From Batrachochytrium dendrobatidis JAM81 (lineage: Eukaryota; Chytridiomycota; Chytridiomycetes; Rhizophydiales): a stretch of 64,000 bases of DNA. A model generated the notes under the pieces. The model had not been told where the DNA came from. It made no database searches and saw nothing but the letters and a program-made list of their open reading frames with translations. Positions 1 through 12,719 of this stretch are shown here, piece by piece. The stretch spans positions 1 to 64,000 of the forward strand of contig NW_006281101.1 in NCBI RefSeq assembly GCF_000203795.2. Direction: 5' to 3'. Position numbers and translations under genes: made by a program. How positions within the stretch are numbered: position 1 is the first letter of the stretch; each line of letters begins with the position of its first letter.

Positions 1-418
1 TCAGAGAAGACCTGACCCAAAAGAAGTAATCGTGTCTATCAGTCAATCAACAATTTATCTTGTATGCAAATGCGTCAAAAATACATGTAGTATATCGTTC
101 TGATTCGATATCAGTTGGCATTGACACTGTACGACCACTACTGACCAAGTTATTAACATATTATCGACTAGCTCATACTGTCCCAGCATGTCGTCAAGAA
201 AACCATCATATATTACAGTGTTGTGCCAACAAACATGCATGGATTGCATTGAAACTGGACATGATACAATATCAAGTGTATACATGTATTGTCATGGCAT
301 CAAACTGACATGATATCATGTATTGGTTGTGTAATGGACCATAATATATGCCAACAAAACGCTCCAAATCAGGCATGATTATAGTCGTAAATATATTATT
401 GTGACTGTGTTGTTGGAC

Positions 419-498
419 AGTGACTATCAATGATTATCAATAACTACTAATGACTATCAATAACTGTCAATGACCATCAATAACTATCAATAACTGTA
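419..498. repeat. Short tandem repeat (TGACTATCAATAACT-like)
   Basis: About seven imperfect units of roughly 11-12 bases of the type TGACTATCAAT or AACTATCAATA run head to tail. No coding frame is supported across it. It looks like a simple minisatellite. Confidence 0.6.
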
Positions 499-884
499 AA
501 AACGATCAAGGTTTGTAGCCTGACAGTGTACAACCGAGTTTATTAAATCGTGTAATTCTGGTCGTTATTCGACTTTACCCAACACTTGAACACTCGATTG
601 TTGCATACAGTTTGACAGTTGTCATACATGGCCATGTGTATGATGTTGTATAACCAGAGACGCAGTAGTATTGCCATGTGTTGGTTGAATCGACATACTC
701 GACACACACTAGCCAATGCAGTTTTGTCCGAATCCCTATTTTTGTTGGCTGTAGTTTTGCACAAACTTGAAACAGTCGTCGTAACAGTGTTACTGTCATT
801 GTCATCAAGCTGTAGTATGTGTGACTGTAGTATTGGTTGAGCTATTGACCATGTATTCGAGTATGAACGACTGTAGTTTTTTAC

Positions 885-1335
885 AAACAATTGGTCAAAC
901 AACTGGTCAAACAACAGTCAAACAACTAGTCAGAATGCAGGTCTGGACAATCGTCAAACAACTGGTCAGAATGCAGGTTGAAATACTGGTTAAACTAATC
1001 AAACACTCGTCAAATACACTCGTCAAATACAAGTCAGAATAACAGTCAAACAACTGGTCAGAATGCAGGTTTAAACAATCGTTAAACAATCGTCAAATAC
1101 TGGTCAGAATGCAGGTTGAAATGCAGGCTAAACTAATCAAACAACAGGTCAGAATGCAGGTCAAATACTCGTCAAATACACTCGTCAAATACTCGTCAAA
1201 ATACTGGTCAGAATAACAGTCTAAATACTAGTCAGACAACTGGTCAATATGTGGATTAAACAATCGTCAAACAATCGTCAAATACCGGTCAGAATACTAG
1301 TTTAAATACTCGTCAAATACACTCGTCAATTAAAC
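885..1335. repeat. Degenerate minisatellite, 11-12 bp units
   Basis: This tract is built almost entirely from variants of three short words: GTCAAACAACTG, GTCAGAATGCAG and GTCAAATACTC. They are arranged in irregular order and also combine into longer higher-order units of about 35-50 bases. Open frames across it on both strands are by-products of the repeat and have no gene character. Confidence 0.75.
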
Positions 1336-2629
1336 TATACAGTGCATTTGATATTCATACATTACACAATCAATCGTTAGTGAATATGCCAGTCATCGAT
1401 ATGTATTGTAGTCAAATGAATGTATCGGCCATTGTAACATGAATATATGATGTGTATACAGTCCAAACTACAGTGTAGTATCGTGTGTTTTGAATGTGTT
1501 CCAGTTGCGTCCAATTCAGTCGACAGTCGTGATTATAACATGTTTCCAATTTGATTGACGATATGGCCTGATGCATGTCCAGTATATAGTATGCATGTAT
1601 ACTCATGTTCAGTGTCAATCGCATGCATGTAGTGTCACTATTGGTCAAAATATATCCAATCTTGGTATCATGTCAAATACTAGTGGTAAGTATAAATTGT
1701 ATATTTTTTTGTAATTTCATGACAATACATGCATGCATCATACATACCAATGCAATATCCATATACTGTAGCAGTTTCATGCAACTAGTGTCAGTATTGG
1801 TCAAGATATTCGACATCAAACACGCCAAAACGACACTTTCGGACATGCATTTGGTGGTCATGATACACATTGAATATTGCCCCAATGACGACGTAACTAT
1901 ATACACAATACATGACTATATGTGTGCCATACATTGCAGTTGATTTCGACATTGTACGACCATTGTAGACCGAGTTATTGACACGTCAAACATCGACTAT
2001 AATATCCAACCTACAAAACGTCAGCTATTCAATTATTGTGTTATCAAACATGCATGGATTGCATTGAAATTGCACATGATACAATACCAAGTATATACAA
2101 GTATTGTCATGTCACCATATTGACACAGGCTTGAGTATTGGTTGTGAAATCGACCATTTAGTACGCGATTGTGATGATGCAAATGGTCCACTTTGAACGC
2201 ATATAACTTGGCCAATAGCAGTTATTTCCCAGCCATATTTAAACTGGTTGTGTATATGGTATATCACCATTGATTGAGCATGCATATGCACGGTTTGCAG
2301 ACATTTATAATTCGTGTTGAATGTGTTGTATGTGACCATTTGAAACTCGACTAATTGTGGTGTATTTTGACATGTATATTAACTGATGTTTAGCGTCTGT
2401 TCATGTGTCATTGATGCACCATTGACATGCTGTATTGTCCAACATTATGTCGTGATGTTGCAATCAACAAATTGGTGCAACACTGAATGTATGTGGTGAT
2501 TGTCGAGTATCGAGTTCATCTAGTTGTTTCTTGGTGTTTTCAATATCTATAAGCATCTTGTTCATAATTCCAAGGTATGTGTGTCAATGGTCTTGTTGCT
2601 CATAATGTGTATTTGCTATTAGGTTTTCG

Positions 2630-2980
2630 ACTGTTGGTAGTGTTGCTCATGAACATATGACGACATATTGATGTTGTATATAGTTTGGAGGAATATCACA
2701 AAAGTCAAAGATAAGCGTGAAAAAATGAACCAATATGTTGATTGTGTTGTTTAATAGAGTAAAAGGTTGACCCTTTTATAAAAATAATATGACAGTTATG
2801 CGTATCCGTGATTTAAACAACATAACTGATAAAGTCCGTTGTTACCCTATAGTTATTGCATAAAAGGTGGCGATAGTCATTGCATCAAACAGTTATGCGT
2901 TGCGTATGGATCCTGATTCGTTTTATATCAATTGCCTAATATGCTTCACATTACCAATGTCCAACATTTTCAGGTACAAC
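2630..2980. repeat. Dispersed repeat, copy 1 of 4
   Basis: The segment contains TTTGGAGGAATATCACAAAA, AACCAAT...TTGTGTTGTTTA, GTTATGCGTATCCGTGA and CACATTACCAATGT in this order. The same ordered words occur at 18530-18830 and 28584-28884, and in weaker form near 56230-56530. No protein is recognisable. It is probably the remnant of a mobile element family. Its end lies just downstream of the aspartyl-protease-like gene. Confidence 0.6.
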
Positions 2981-2997
2981 TACTTGATCAGTTGTAG

Positions 2998-4565
2998 TTA
3001 TGGTTTCCTTCTGCGAATAAATGTGCCACTTGAACCTGAAGTACTTGGTTGTTCAGGCAATCTAACACTATGCATCAAATTCATAATCAGTATCAATTGA
3101 CACATCCACACATCAATATCAAACAACTTACTGTGGTAATGGCCAGAGCACTCGATAACTGTTTGAAATAGTAGGATATTTGCTAGTCGCGACTTCGCAT
3201 CCACATCCAGGACCAAACCCAATGCGTGTATGTGCTCGATCAAATGTCAATCCAAGTCGGGTCATAAATGGAATACCAAGAATTGCATTGTCATTTGGAC
3301 CAGCTTTTATAGCAAACGCAACTATAATCCAACATGTACATTAGTCAGGTTAATCAAACAACACATTGCATACAATTGTCAAATATTTACAATTTTTAGA
3401 ACCAGCTCTCTGTATATAGTCTTTGGGACCCAACTTGATTGTTACAACGGAATTGCAATTGGCATCAGTTACGGGGGTTTGAGCAAACATTGTAATTGAA
3501 AGCGTTGGCAGCTTGCCCCAATCGATATCAAAACCGGATTCAAGCATTGCGTAGTTTTGCGAAAATATTTTTTTAACCATTACTTTTCCGAGTTTGTCAC
3601 TAAATATATTAATGTTGACAGTGATCGCACCACTATCAAGAATAGCGTCAACCAACGCTGCCACGACTACTTCAGGAAAACGCATATATAAAAAGCATGT
3701 TTCCACACTCGAGTACAAAGTACGTCCATTTTCCATTATTGTTTTTTGGAATTCCTCGGGCAGATCCACTTGTTCGTCATTAACTAGTATACTCTTGATG
3801 TTGACAGTAAATTGATCGTCTGATGGTGACTCTACCCATGCAATACTTGTTCCATCCGTTCCGCATTTTGCAGTTATGTCCGTGTTTCCTATATTGATGA
3901 AGCTATTTGAAGTCATTTCATACGGACATAGTTGAAGACCAATCTCGTTATTGGGAATGACATCATGATTGTACAAAGCATCCATTGCAGTGGCTGGTGG
4001 ATGATGATTTGACAACGAGGAATAGGCAAACCCAAATACTCCATCAAACTCTGGATTGATACCAACTAGATCTGCCGATTGTTTTTCAACTGATAGTACT
4101 GGTAAATTGATGTCAGTTATACTAGTACCCGGAATCGTCACATCGGTGTCGGAACTAATTCCTTTATACTCTTCGCCTTTGTAATCTATAGTAACGGGTT
4201 CCCCACTTGGAGTGTGTTGCGGAGTCAAACTCACATCGTTGCTTGAACTAGGAAGTGGTACGATCATATCAGCCATTGATGAATCGACATATAAATCCAA
4301 CTATTTTAAACAAGTGAGATTGATTAAATGTAATATTATTGATATCAAACTACAATGCATAGCATGACATGATACATACACTGACTCCATGAACATTGAC
4401 TTTCATTGTGTAGCATTTCTTGATATCATCACCCAATTCAACGGGTGATCGTTTTGATAGCCTATTGCTTGATTGACTGTTAATTTCAAAAGGTGAATGT
4501 AATGCAAGTCGAACTGCAGCAACCGCTTGTAACGCAAGTATAACGCATTCTAGAGTAATCAACAT
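2998..4565 (-). CDS. Secreted aspartyl-protease-like protein (A1 fold), probably catalytically dead
   Basis: Four exons are supported: 4565-4380, 4300-3391, 3321-3132 and 3061-2998, joined by introns of 79, 69 and 70 bp with GT-AG ends (donors GTATGT, GTAAAT, GTAAGT). Together they give 449 codons. Exon 1 starts at a true ATG and encodes a hydrophobic signal peptide followed by a short propeptide with a KR site. Pepsin landmarks follow in order: a VDSSMADMIVPL segment at residues 67-78, a flap tyrosine near 102, FDGVFGFAYSSLS near 147-159, and ILGIPFMTRLGLTFDR in exon 3. The first catalytic triplet is D68-S-S instead of D-T/S-G. The second is E252-N-G instead of D-T/S-G, 184 residues later, which is the pepsin spacing. 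The fold is therefore well supported, but proteolytic activity is doubtful. The C-terminus has a basic GTFIRRRK tail. A frameshifted inverted paralogue lies at 46466-48128. Confidence 0.85.
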
Positions 4566-4960
4566 TGTATGAGCAGTGTGATGAAAATGTGTTGAATCCG
4601 GTACATGACTACCATTTTATAACAACGGTAACTTCAAGGGTGACAATCGGCAACTTTCAAATGAATGATCAGAAAACACAAATACACCCTATAGAGTGGA
4701 CAAACCCAGAAACACTCTGTAGGGTGAATCAATATACAAGCATCGTTGTTGGTGTATAATCAACCTCAGTAGTATGCTCCGTTGATCTCTCCAATTGCGG
4801 TCATGTATCCAGTAATCAGATAGTGTCAGATCATTACCCTGATTATGGATATTTATCATCACACATACAATCCATTACTACAGCATATACTGTCACTGTA
4901 TACCAAATATTTGACTGATTGTTCAATTGGTCATGTATTTGATTTGTCCGAGTGATTCAA
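4566..4960 (-). promoter_or_regulatory. Upstream region of the protease gene, shared by three loci
   Basis: Read on the minus strand, this region matches 46080-46465 and 24840-25190 over several hundred bases, including GTCACCCTTGAA followed by CCG and TTATAAAA close to the start codon. It holds a near-perfect 14-bp inverted repeat, CACCCTATAGAGTG facing CACTCTGTAGGGTG, around 4680-4725. TTATAAAATG about 50 bases upstream of the start codon is a likely TATA element. A homologous upstream ATG is out of frame here because of a small deletion, which supports the start at 4565. Confidence 0.6.
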
Positions 4961-7900
4961 ACCATGTGGAAATGGTTGTTGAAATATAAATATATATCAT
5001 CCAAAGTTGATTCAGATTGTCGCTAGCTGTAATCTGTTGATCTGTCAATGTGTGACCATGTGTCAATGCACACAGTAAACTTGAAACCAACTTGCATAGT
5101 TGTCAATGTTCAAATCAAAACCGCAAAGTTTCATTCTATTTATCATTGTTCATTGTTCATGGCTCACGGATAGCTGATCAATAAATCATATTCGACATGG
5201 TTGACATGATTGTTTTGTTGGACATATCTCAGTAGATTTGTTTAGTTACGATTTCAATCAATTCAACAGCTTTGGAAATAACAGTGGTAGCGTAGTAAAT
5301 GGTTTTAATAGCAACAATTCATATCGATTTTGCAAGATTCATATTTTTGATGTAGAAAATCATGGTTTGTAACAACTATTTGTTGTGTATACATCATAAA
5401 CTATCAACCGTTTTGTCATGCATCAACACCAATGTACAGTGTGACATGGTATGTTGAATAGATTCAATATTCCCAATATTCCCAATACTATAAACAACAT
5501 ATGGACACCAAACAATACCAGTTTTTCGACCGATATTCACAACTAAATTAGTCAGACTATTTATCCAAGATGTGCAACCCAGACCAAACATCATGTGTAC
5601 AATGGTGGGTGGTTTGCATGTTTGAATAATGGACAACGTTCAGTGCTAGACTAATACCCAATGTAAATCATCAAGTGATGGCAGGGTTTTCAACAAATAG
5701 TTTCGATTACATTTTGACCAATAGCAAGTGTTGATTGGAGGTGATCATCAATCAACAATCATGGACAAAACTCGTTCAACTATATAGTGGATGAATGTAA
5801 CATTGCATGATTGTCTACTTATCAGCGATATGTATATTAATGACATGAACAAACAAATGGATGATATCATTAGTACAGGTTTTGATCAAGGTTTTGAAAA
5901 CCAACTTCAAGTCTTTGCGCCAGGCTGTCATAATCTTGAATGACTGGTGACTGTCAGTGCAATATTCCTACTCAATACGTTCATGGACACGGTAGTTTCA
6001 GTAAATCATTGCATGATTGGTTACTTTGACATGTTGGATTTACATGGTACTCAATGGTATGATTGATAGGTCAATTGGCAATTGTTTCGTGTTTTTAGTC
6101 ATTTATTTTCCTGCAATAAAAGCGGCATGATCTCATATACCAGGAGTTTGACAAAAATACAAGACTCATTGTCATGACACTATTTCAAGAGTAGTCATTG
6201 CACATTGGTGTTCACCAGACAAACAAACCATCGAGTATAGCGTATTTTTCAATTTTCAGTTTTTGGCATTCAGGTTTGGGTTTTGATCAATCGTTGAACC
6301 AAGACTAAATCATCATTGGTCGTTACAGCTGGCCAAACAAGCTTACTCGATAAATATTACAAATCATATAACCCAAATCATCAAAATCACTCCAAACTGC
6401 TGACAAGTCATTGACAAGTCACCGCCAAGTTGGTTGTTGCTAATTCATCAGTGTTGGCAGCTACAATAATCAATCAACATATGTTTTGAAAATTGTTTTG
6501 AAAATCGATTCGCACAATCTGCACAACTTTTGGACGAGTCATGATCCAAGATACTATCGCTGTTGGTTTTGATGTTATAACCAATTCAATGCCACATCCA
6601 AATGTTGTCAAAATCATCCAAAAACTATTGTGTTGACAAGCATGTGTATTGGCATCAATTCCATTGTAAAAATAGTTGTATAGTTTAGAGTGATTGCTCG
6701 CGAGGTCAACAATATCACCACATTCACGAGACGGAACTTTTACAAAACTACAAATCATATACTGCATGCGTGTCGTTGGCATCGAGTCTGTGATTGTTGA
6801 ACAGTGTTATGGTCTTGATTGTAGTCAGTCCACCAAATCCAAAATGTGTTGGGTTTGAAAATACTATATATTTTCAAAATCATTGATCTGACAATTAGGT
6901 CGCATTTTGTTGAATCCCAGCCTGAATATTTGACACCAGCTGTTGTGATTGCATCCAATAAACCAGCATTGATACTTGTGTCATGAATACCCTGAATATC
7001 AGTCATGGCATTATCCATACATATATATAGTATGTTTGGTGGCAATTTGTCTCCAAATGCAATTTTGGATTTGACATTGTCATGCAGTCAAACCATGTTT
7101 TTTTGCAAAACATCGGTAAAGGATTGGTAAACATGCGGATCTCAACCACAAATCGTTCAAAAGTTACAAATACAAGTCATCAAAAAACGTATATCGTTGT
7201 CATCAGACAATTTACCATCACACTGCACGACACTTGTACAAAGTTTGTTGGACAAAACTTGGTTGATATCTAGGATACGGTTGAAACTGACAAGCATGTG
7301 TGTTCATATTGTCACCAGTGTTGTATTTGATATTCAATCAGTGTGTATTACACTGTCTGACCAATACTAACCACACTACACTAAATAATCAAATGCCAAA
7401 CAATCTGTAAACAGAGCAAGACACCACTCTAATTCATTATTTGCCACAAACTACCGACTGATCAAATGTCGTTGAGATATATAACACACTATCAAGACGT
7501 GTAATATGTCGAGTTGCAACAACACTAAATACATAATAAATGCATAAATGTCCATTTTTAATGGTCTTGGTTGTTGTATAATGGCTTGTGCAACTTTTTA
7601 AACAGCGAAATTGATGTTCAAAATTGTTGCACAAGCCATTTCAACACAAACGCATTTCCAAGCCAACCCATATTAATAACTGTATCAGTTGTATCAGCTG
7701 TAAACCATACTGTAAAATGATGCTATGTTTGGCATGTATTTGACATGTACATGTTGTACATTTTCAATTGCCATTTCATGTATTGGATTATCAGCATAAT
7801 AAGCGCAGTATTTCAGTCATTCAGATTCCTTGTTTTGAGAATGATCATTTCTGTATCATTTTTTGCTGAAATGATAATCAGTGTGTCACTGTGTATTACT

Positions 7901-8934
7901 GTTTGAACCAAAGTCAATACTGCAAGCACTCGAGTGCTACTCCAATCAACTGAGTTGAACTGATATTGGTATTGACATTGATATCAGCAAGAAATCCAAT
8001 TGATTTCCAAATTGAACGAGTTGATTCCAAAATATTGTTATCCACAAACATAAATGTCAATTGCAACACTTTTATCAAATCTATTGGATATCAAATCCAG
8101 TAACCCATTGTAACAAGCCTCGAATTATGTCTCGGAACAATGCAGCCATGACAAAATACAACACTTTACCAGGTTTGCTGTATACAACAACATATATTTG
8201 GAGCAGAGTTTGAACATATAGTTGCGCAGTTATTTGAAGTTTGTGTGTTTCTAGTATCATACCCAAAATGTGTGTTATTCCATCATCAATAATTTGCTCA
8301 CAATACACTCAAACTATTACCACACAATCAGTTGTCAATGACCATGAGTAGTATATGTAGTGCACTGGATGATACCACTTGTTTTAAGCAAGACTGCTAA
8401 AATATTCAAAAGTTGACGACATACTTTGATACATTCGTCCATGATGATTGTGATTGATATTGAACGCATTTGGGTTGTGGTTGCAATGTGAATTCTGGTT
8501 TTAGAACTAATCAGAATCGGATTGTCTGGAATTGCCTGGAATTGTTGTTGTGCTAGATTGGTGTTTTCACCTATAATCACTGCTAAATTCGATTCAAAGT
8601 TGTCAGGTGTGATATCCTGACAAATGCCGACATTATCAAAATGCTTACCGTATACAAGTTGATTAAAGTTGCAAGTTGTCTGCCAAACTCATACTTGATG
8701 CTTCAATCGGACACGATTAGATGGTACAAGGATGTGTCAACAGAGCCATTATTTGTCAAAAAGCGTATGTTACAATAGTAAACTTGAATTTGGACTTTCC
8801 ATGCTAAATGCATATCAATCCCTTGAATGGACACAATTGTATAATGCCAGTTTTATTAACAACATTGAATTATCAAATAATTGGAATGGCTGGAATGGTT
8901 GAAAATATGCCATTTCAGTTGTAAAATACAACCA
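4961..8934. other. Long stretch without a supportable gene
   Basis: Several open frames of 60-100 codons on the minus strand (for example around 6474-7045 and 8081-8580) could be worn exons. I see no family motif, no clear splice pairs and no paralogue in the window strong enough to call them genes. Composition resembles the other intergenic parts of the window. Confidence 0.6.
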
Positions 8935-10683
8935 TCACTTTCTACTCTTCAAATCTGGTTGTATTAGTGGGAGTTGTATAACGTATTGCATCAATCCATG
9001 AATGGGTTGCACCTGCTCTGTGCCATCAATTGGGTTGAAACTCTGCTTTTTGAACCCTTTAAACTGGTGAGGCGGAACCACAAAATAAAGTTTGGGTTCA
9101 TCATACAAATTGCACAGTTTTGTAAGAATATCAACTTCGCGAATAGGATGTTCAGCAGCAACTGTAAATTGGAACATTTCCTGTCGACTGAGTGAATCAA
9201 TTGCCACAAAATCATCGTCATCTGTCGGTTCGTAATAGTTGCCATCAAGTGCTGCTGCAGTAGGGATAGTATTTATTCCAAATGTAATTCGTTGACCATT
9301 GAGTGCATCCAAAGTGATCTTTGTCACTGTACCATCTTTCAGGCATCTGCATTTGAGAGTTTGTCCACCAGTACAAAAAACCACATGTCCGTATATTTCA
9401 AACAAATGTCTTGAAATCTCGGTTGGAATACCATCAAACATTTGCTGCATATTGGTAATCATTTGAGCAGAATGACGTTGCCAAAGTTGTTCTCCAATAT
9501 ATCTTGAAGCAATATCAACATGCAGGAATTCGTACTGTCCGTCGTCCGACACAATGGTATGAAGCAATATATGAGTATTTGCAGATATCTTGATTGTGAA
9601 TCCAATGTTGTGTACCCCTTTGACTGCATCAACATCAGTCAAAGCTTTCTCCATTGGATTTGATACAATATCAAAGACAGAACGAGCTACACCACCATAC
9701 ATGCGATATCTCTCATTGATAGTCTCAATGGGTACATCCGGATAGCAATGACGTCGACAAGTCTGTAACTCGTCCAAAGTCCAAACAGGAAAATACCATT
9801 GCCTTGCCATTTTTTGTTTGACAAACTCCTTGTATCCTTCAGACTGAGGAGATGACATGAACAATACAATACAACATGATGATCTTGGAATCGTGTGTTC
9901 ATCAACAATATACAATGTGCCTTGTTTCCAAACAATATTGGCCACTTCAAGTCCAAGCTCTGTGACGAGTTGTTGCTGCAAGTCAAAGCATTTGTACGAG
10001 GATCCCACTTGATAAACAATTCGGTTTGGCTTTAGAGACAGAGTTTTCGTGGTAAAGTCATCCATCAAGCGATGCAATATGTAGACAAAAAACAGTGACT
10101 TTACGATGCCTGATGTTCCAGATATTGCAAATGATTCCATGCCACGATCAATTTGATCCAAAAGCAAGCCAAACACATCATGATAGCACTCTCTAACATA
10201 TAGTTTTTGGATTTTGTCTTGGGTGTATGGGAAAAAGACATGATCTGTCGACTGTATACATTCATCGATCAGCTGGGCGTTTGCAAACGACTTGAATTGG
10301 GTTGTCAAATCATTGGGTTCGGTACGTTGTCGTTTAGGAGAAAAGTCTTGATGGTTTGCTGTTGATAAAGAAGTAGAACCTGCATCAAAAATGGTACTTT
10401 TGCTTGGTTCCCTGATAGGTAGATGTAAACAACCAATAACAACACAATAACCATCTTGAGTAAAGTATTATTGAGGAAGGGAGTCGAGTAAAGCCCAGGT
10501 GTTGATTAGTTGGTCCTTGTTACTGTCGGTGTAGAGTTGGAGTTGATGAGCATCAATGTCAGCCATAGCAGGACCATACTCTGCCTTGATAGCATCATGA
10601 ACTTCACTCGGGTCTTCAAAGTCAGTCACATTGATTTCAGTAGAAATAGTGCCATATTCAACATTGAGGAATCGTTTTGGCAT
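8935..10683 (-). pseudogene. Crinkler/RHS-type NTPase gene with a single in-frame stop
   Basis: An ATG at 10683 opens a 71-codon ubiquitin-like CRN header (MPKRFLNVEY... to ...WALLDSLPQ). It ends at TAA (10470-10468). The same frame then stays open for 510 codons to 8935. The residues directly after the stop (YFTQDGYCVVIG) continue the header as in other CRN proteins, so this is a nonsense change and not an intron. The body is a P-loop NTPase of the CRN/RHS effector class. A Walker A-like GTSGIVKS has Val where the glycine before Lys is expected. Walker B is LYIVDE. There is also a VWTLDELQ segment, followed downstream by a YGGVARSV motif typical of the class. A nonsense codon plus a damaged Walker A suggests a dying gene. 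Readthrough or an N-terminally truncated product is the alternative. These proteins are thought to act inside host cells; that is family knowledge, not seen here. Confidence 0.8.
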
Positions 10684-10838
10684 TTTATCAAAAAAAAAGA
10701 GTAAAAAAGCAATTTATTTGTCAAATTGTAAAACAAAAATCGACTTTTTAATCGAGTCAAATAACAAAATTTTGGGATATTTCAAGACAATTCACACGAT
10801 TGAAATATTTGGAAATTAGTCAAATTTACACCAGAATT

Positions 10839-10925
10839 AATGTCTCATTAATGTGAGACATTACTAGTGTGAGAGTGTTGACTTGCATTGTGTGAGACAT
10901 TAGTAGTGTGTGAATGTGAGACATT
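10839..10925. promoter_or_regulatory. Repeated TGTGAGACATT motif upstream of a CRN gene
   Basis: AATGTCTCA at 10839-10847 faces TGAGACATT at 10854-10862, forming a 9-bp inverted repeat. Further TGTGAGACATT copies lie at 10891 and 10915. The cluster is 155-240 bases upstream of the CRN start at 10683. The same core forms an 18-bp inverted repeat upstream of the CRN gene starting at 28038, and a variant occurs before the CRN gene starting at 17926. A protein-binding site is inferred. Confidence 0.5.
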
Positions 10926-10962
10926 TCTGAATAGTTTAACAATCAAAAACCATCAACAATGA

Positions 10963-12314
10963 CGTTTGAACTGGAATTCACATGACTTTCTTGTCTCCTA
11001 TTTTATAAACACACTCACTTGTTAATAAACAACACAATCGAATATTGATTCATTCCATCACATCTTCAATCAACTGCAACACACTTGACAATAATGACAA
11101 CCATCAATATGCCATCATATGTTCACGATCCTCAAATGTGACATTATCAAATAACAACCAATACTAAACAATTGGGTTAACACATGATGGCTCATTCGGA
11201 ATACGAGTTGAATCCATTAGTGGTCATTGATACCATCAAGTGTATTGGCAAATACACAATGGTTTGTAATGGTAAATTGATTTCAAACACATCACCGCTT
11301 ATTTATCACCGGATACATATTTGAAAGTATCCAATATCACTTGATACTGAATGTCCAAGTGTCTGCTCAGAGTTGCTCACAATATTGACGATATTACAAC
11401 AACATGCTGATTCAAATTTGGAAAAAGTAACATTGGCTTGTTTAATCTTGAATTACTGAAATCAAATGGTTTACAATGATCCGATCATGTCAAATATAAC
11501 CGATTGCAATTATTTTGGAATCATGTCAGATTATGACAATCTGTTCGAGTTGTTTGAGCCAATACAGTGTGATGGAGTGATGGAAATACTCGAAATACAC
11601 ACAATACAACTCTTGCAGCAGTGTATGAAACTATCAAGCATGACATGACATGAAGGGTGTGGATTAGACTTGATAACAATGTGTACAATTTGGACTTTTA
11701 AATTCGGAAATAGCAGCTCTGTTCCAACATCACATTGATTGTAAATGTCGATGTTGTTTAACCTTGTACAAATGACCATTTCACATGCAACTTTAGCCTG
11801 ATATTGAGTATTTTCAAATGAATGCAAGCTTGCGACACTCGCTTGACTCGTTTGGCTCGGATTCTGGTTGATATTTACGATATCGATGCAAAGTTACATT
11901 CCAGAATGAATGTGCATAATCTGATGTGGCCAATCGTTTGGTTTCATTGTTATCGGTCATTGATACCAGCGATTGCATTGATTGCAAATAGTAGTCCAAG
12001 TAATCATGCATAAACAAACACCAGATAGTCACTGATAAACTGATAGTATCCAATGTATACATGACACATTGTATAGTTACATTTAATTGCCAGCAATGTG
12101 TGATTGGATTACTCGAGTCATCAAACAGTTTTCAATCAGTTTCAAGAACAATCAAGTCATGTCCAATAAACTGTCTGATGTGCAGGTGTTTTGGCATTGG
12201 TCCGTTGGTCCATTAGTACGATTGTTGGTTGGCAATTCGGACTTGTAAATGACAATTGATTGTTGATTGTTGCATTGGTGTCCATATGTGTCCATATGTG
12301 ACTCATTGTATACG
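10963..12314. other. Intergenic stretch with one exon-like relic
   Basis: No intact gene. On the minus strand at 11814-12062 an 82-codon frame (RLATSDYAHSFWNVTLHRY) resembles the repeated motif in the two ORFs at 59293-60200. It sits near a CRN nuclease relic, as those ORFs do. The frame is probably a decayed exon of that unknown family. The rest of the stretch shows nothing I can name. Confidence 0.4.
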
Positions 12315-12609
12315 GAACAGGACTGACAAGTGTGTCTGAATTGATGCCAGATGATACAGCCTATCCAACAAAAAGTAATACATTGATCGTGTCTGCATGG
12401 TAATAAGCTTCATAACTTCCACTTCTGAATGTATGAGAATCAACATTCAAACAACAGATACGTCCAATGACTCTTGCAAATGCATTGATAGAGTGTTGTT
12501 GAATAGTTCGAGTTTTTACAAATCAGCATCACTGGAAATAGTTACTGTTATTCAGACAGTCAGTTGTCCAGACATTACAGTTGTAATATTACACATTTCC
12601 CATTGTTGC
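12315..12609. repeat. 295-bp direct duplicate of 60345-60639
   Basis: The segment from GAACAGGACTGACAAGTGTG to CATTGTTGC is matched with only scattered substitutions at 60345-60639 in the same orientation and at the same length. In both places it borders a CRN nuclease-type region and the unknown motif-bearing ORFs. This indicates that both blocks descend from one duplicated unit. Confidence 0.75.
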
Positions 12610-12719
12610 AACGTTCAGATAGAAATGGCAAAATTAAAACAAGAGCATCCTTCAATATCAGTTTAGTCAAAACCTTGATACTTGTTTGTCTGTATCCCAA
12701 TATATTTATCAACTCCATG

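Larger units (their letters stand above)
1..2625. other. Gene-free stretch
   Basis: No open frame here looks like a gene: all are short, overlap on both strands, and lack family motifs or a convincing exon structure. The stretch is AT-rich and full of short words such as CATGCATG, TCAATAACT and GTCAAACAA. The only organised features are two repeat tracts, listed separately. Confidence 0.7.

Noticed and set aside
3625..3650. LDSGAI near residue 284 of the protease as the second catalytic motif
   Set aside because: Its distance from the first motif (216 residues) is too long. The ENG at residue 252 has the pepsin spacing and the right flanking residues.
10440..10475. An intron removing the TAA of the CRN gene at 8935-10683
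   Set aside because: No GT donor lies between the last header codons and the TAA. The bases after it encode header residues in the same frame.
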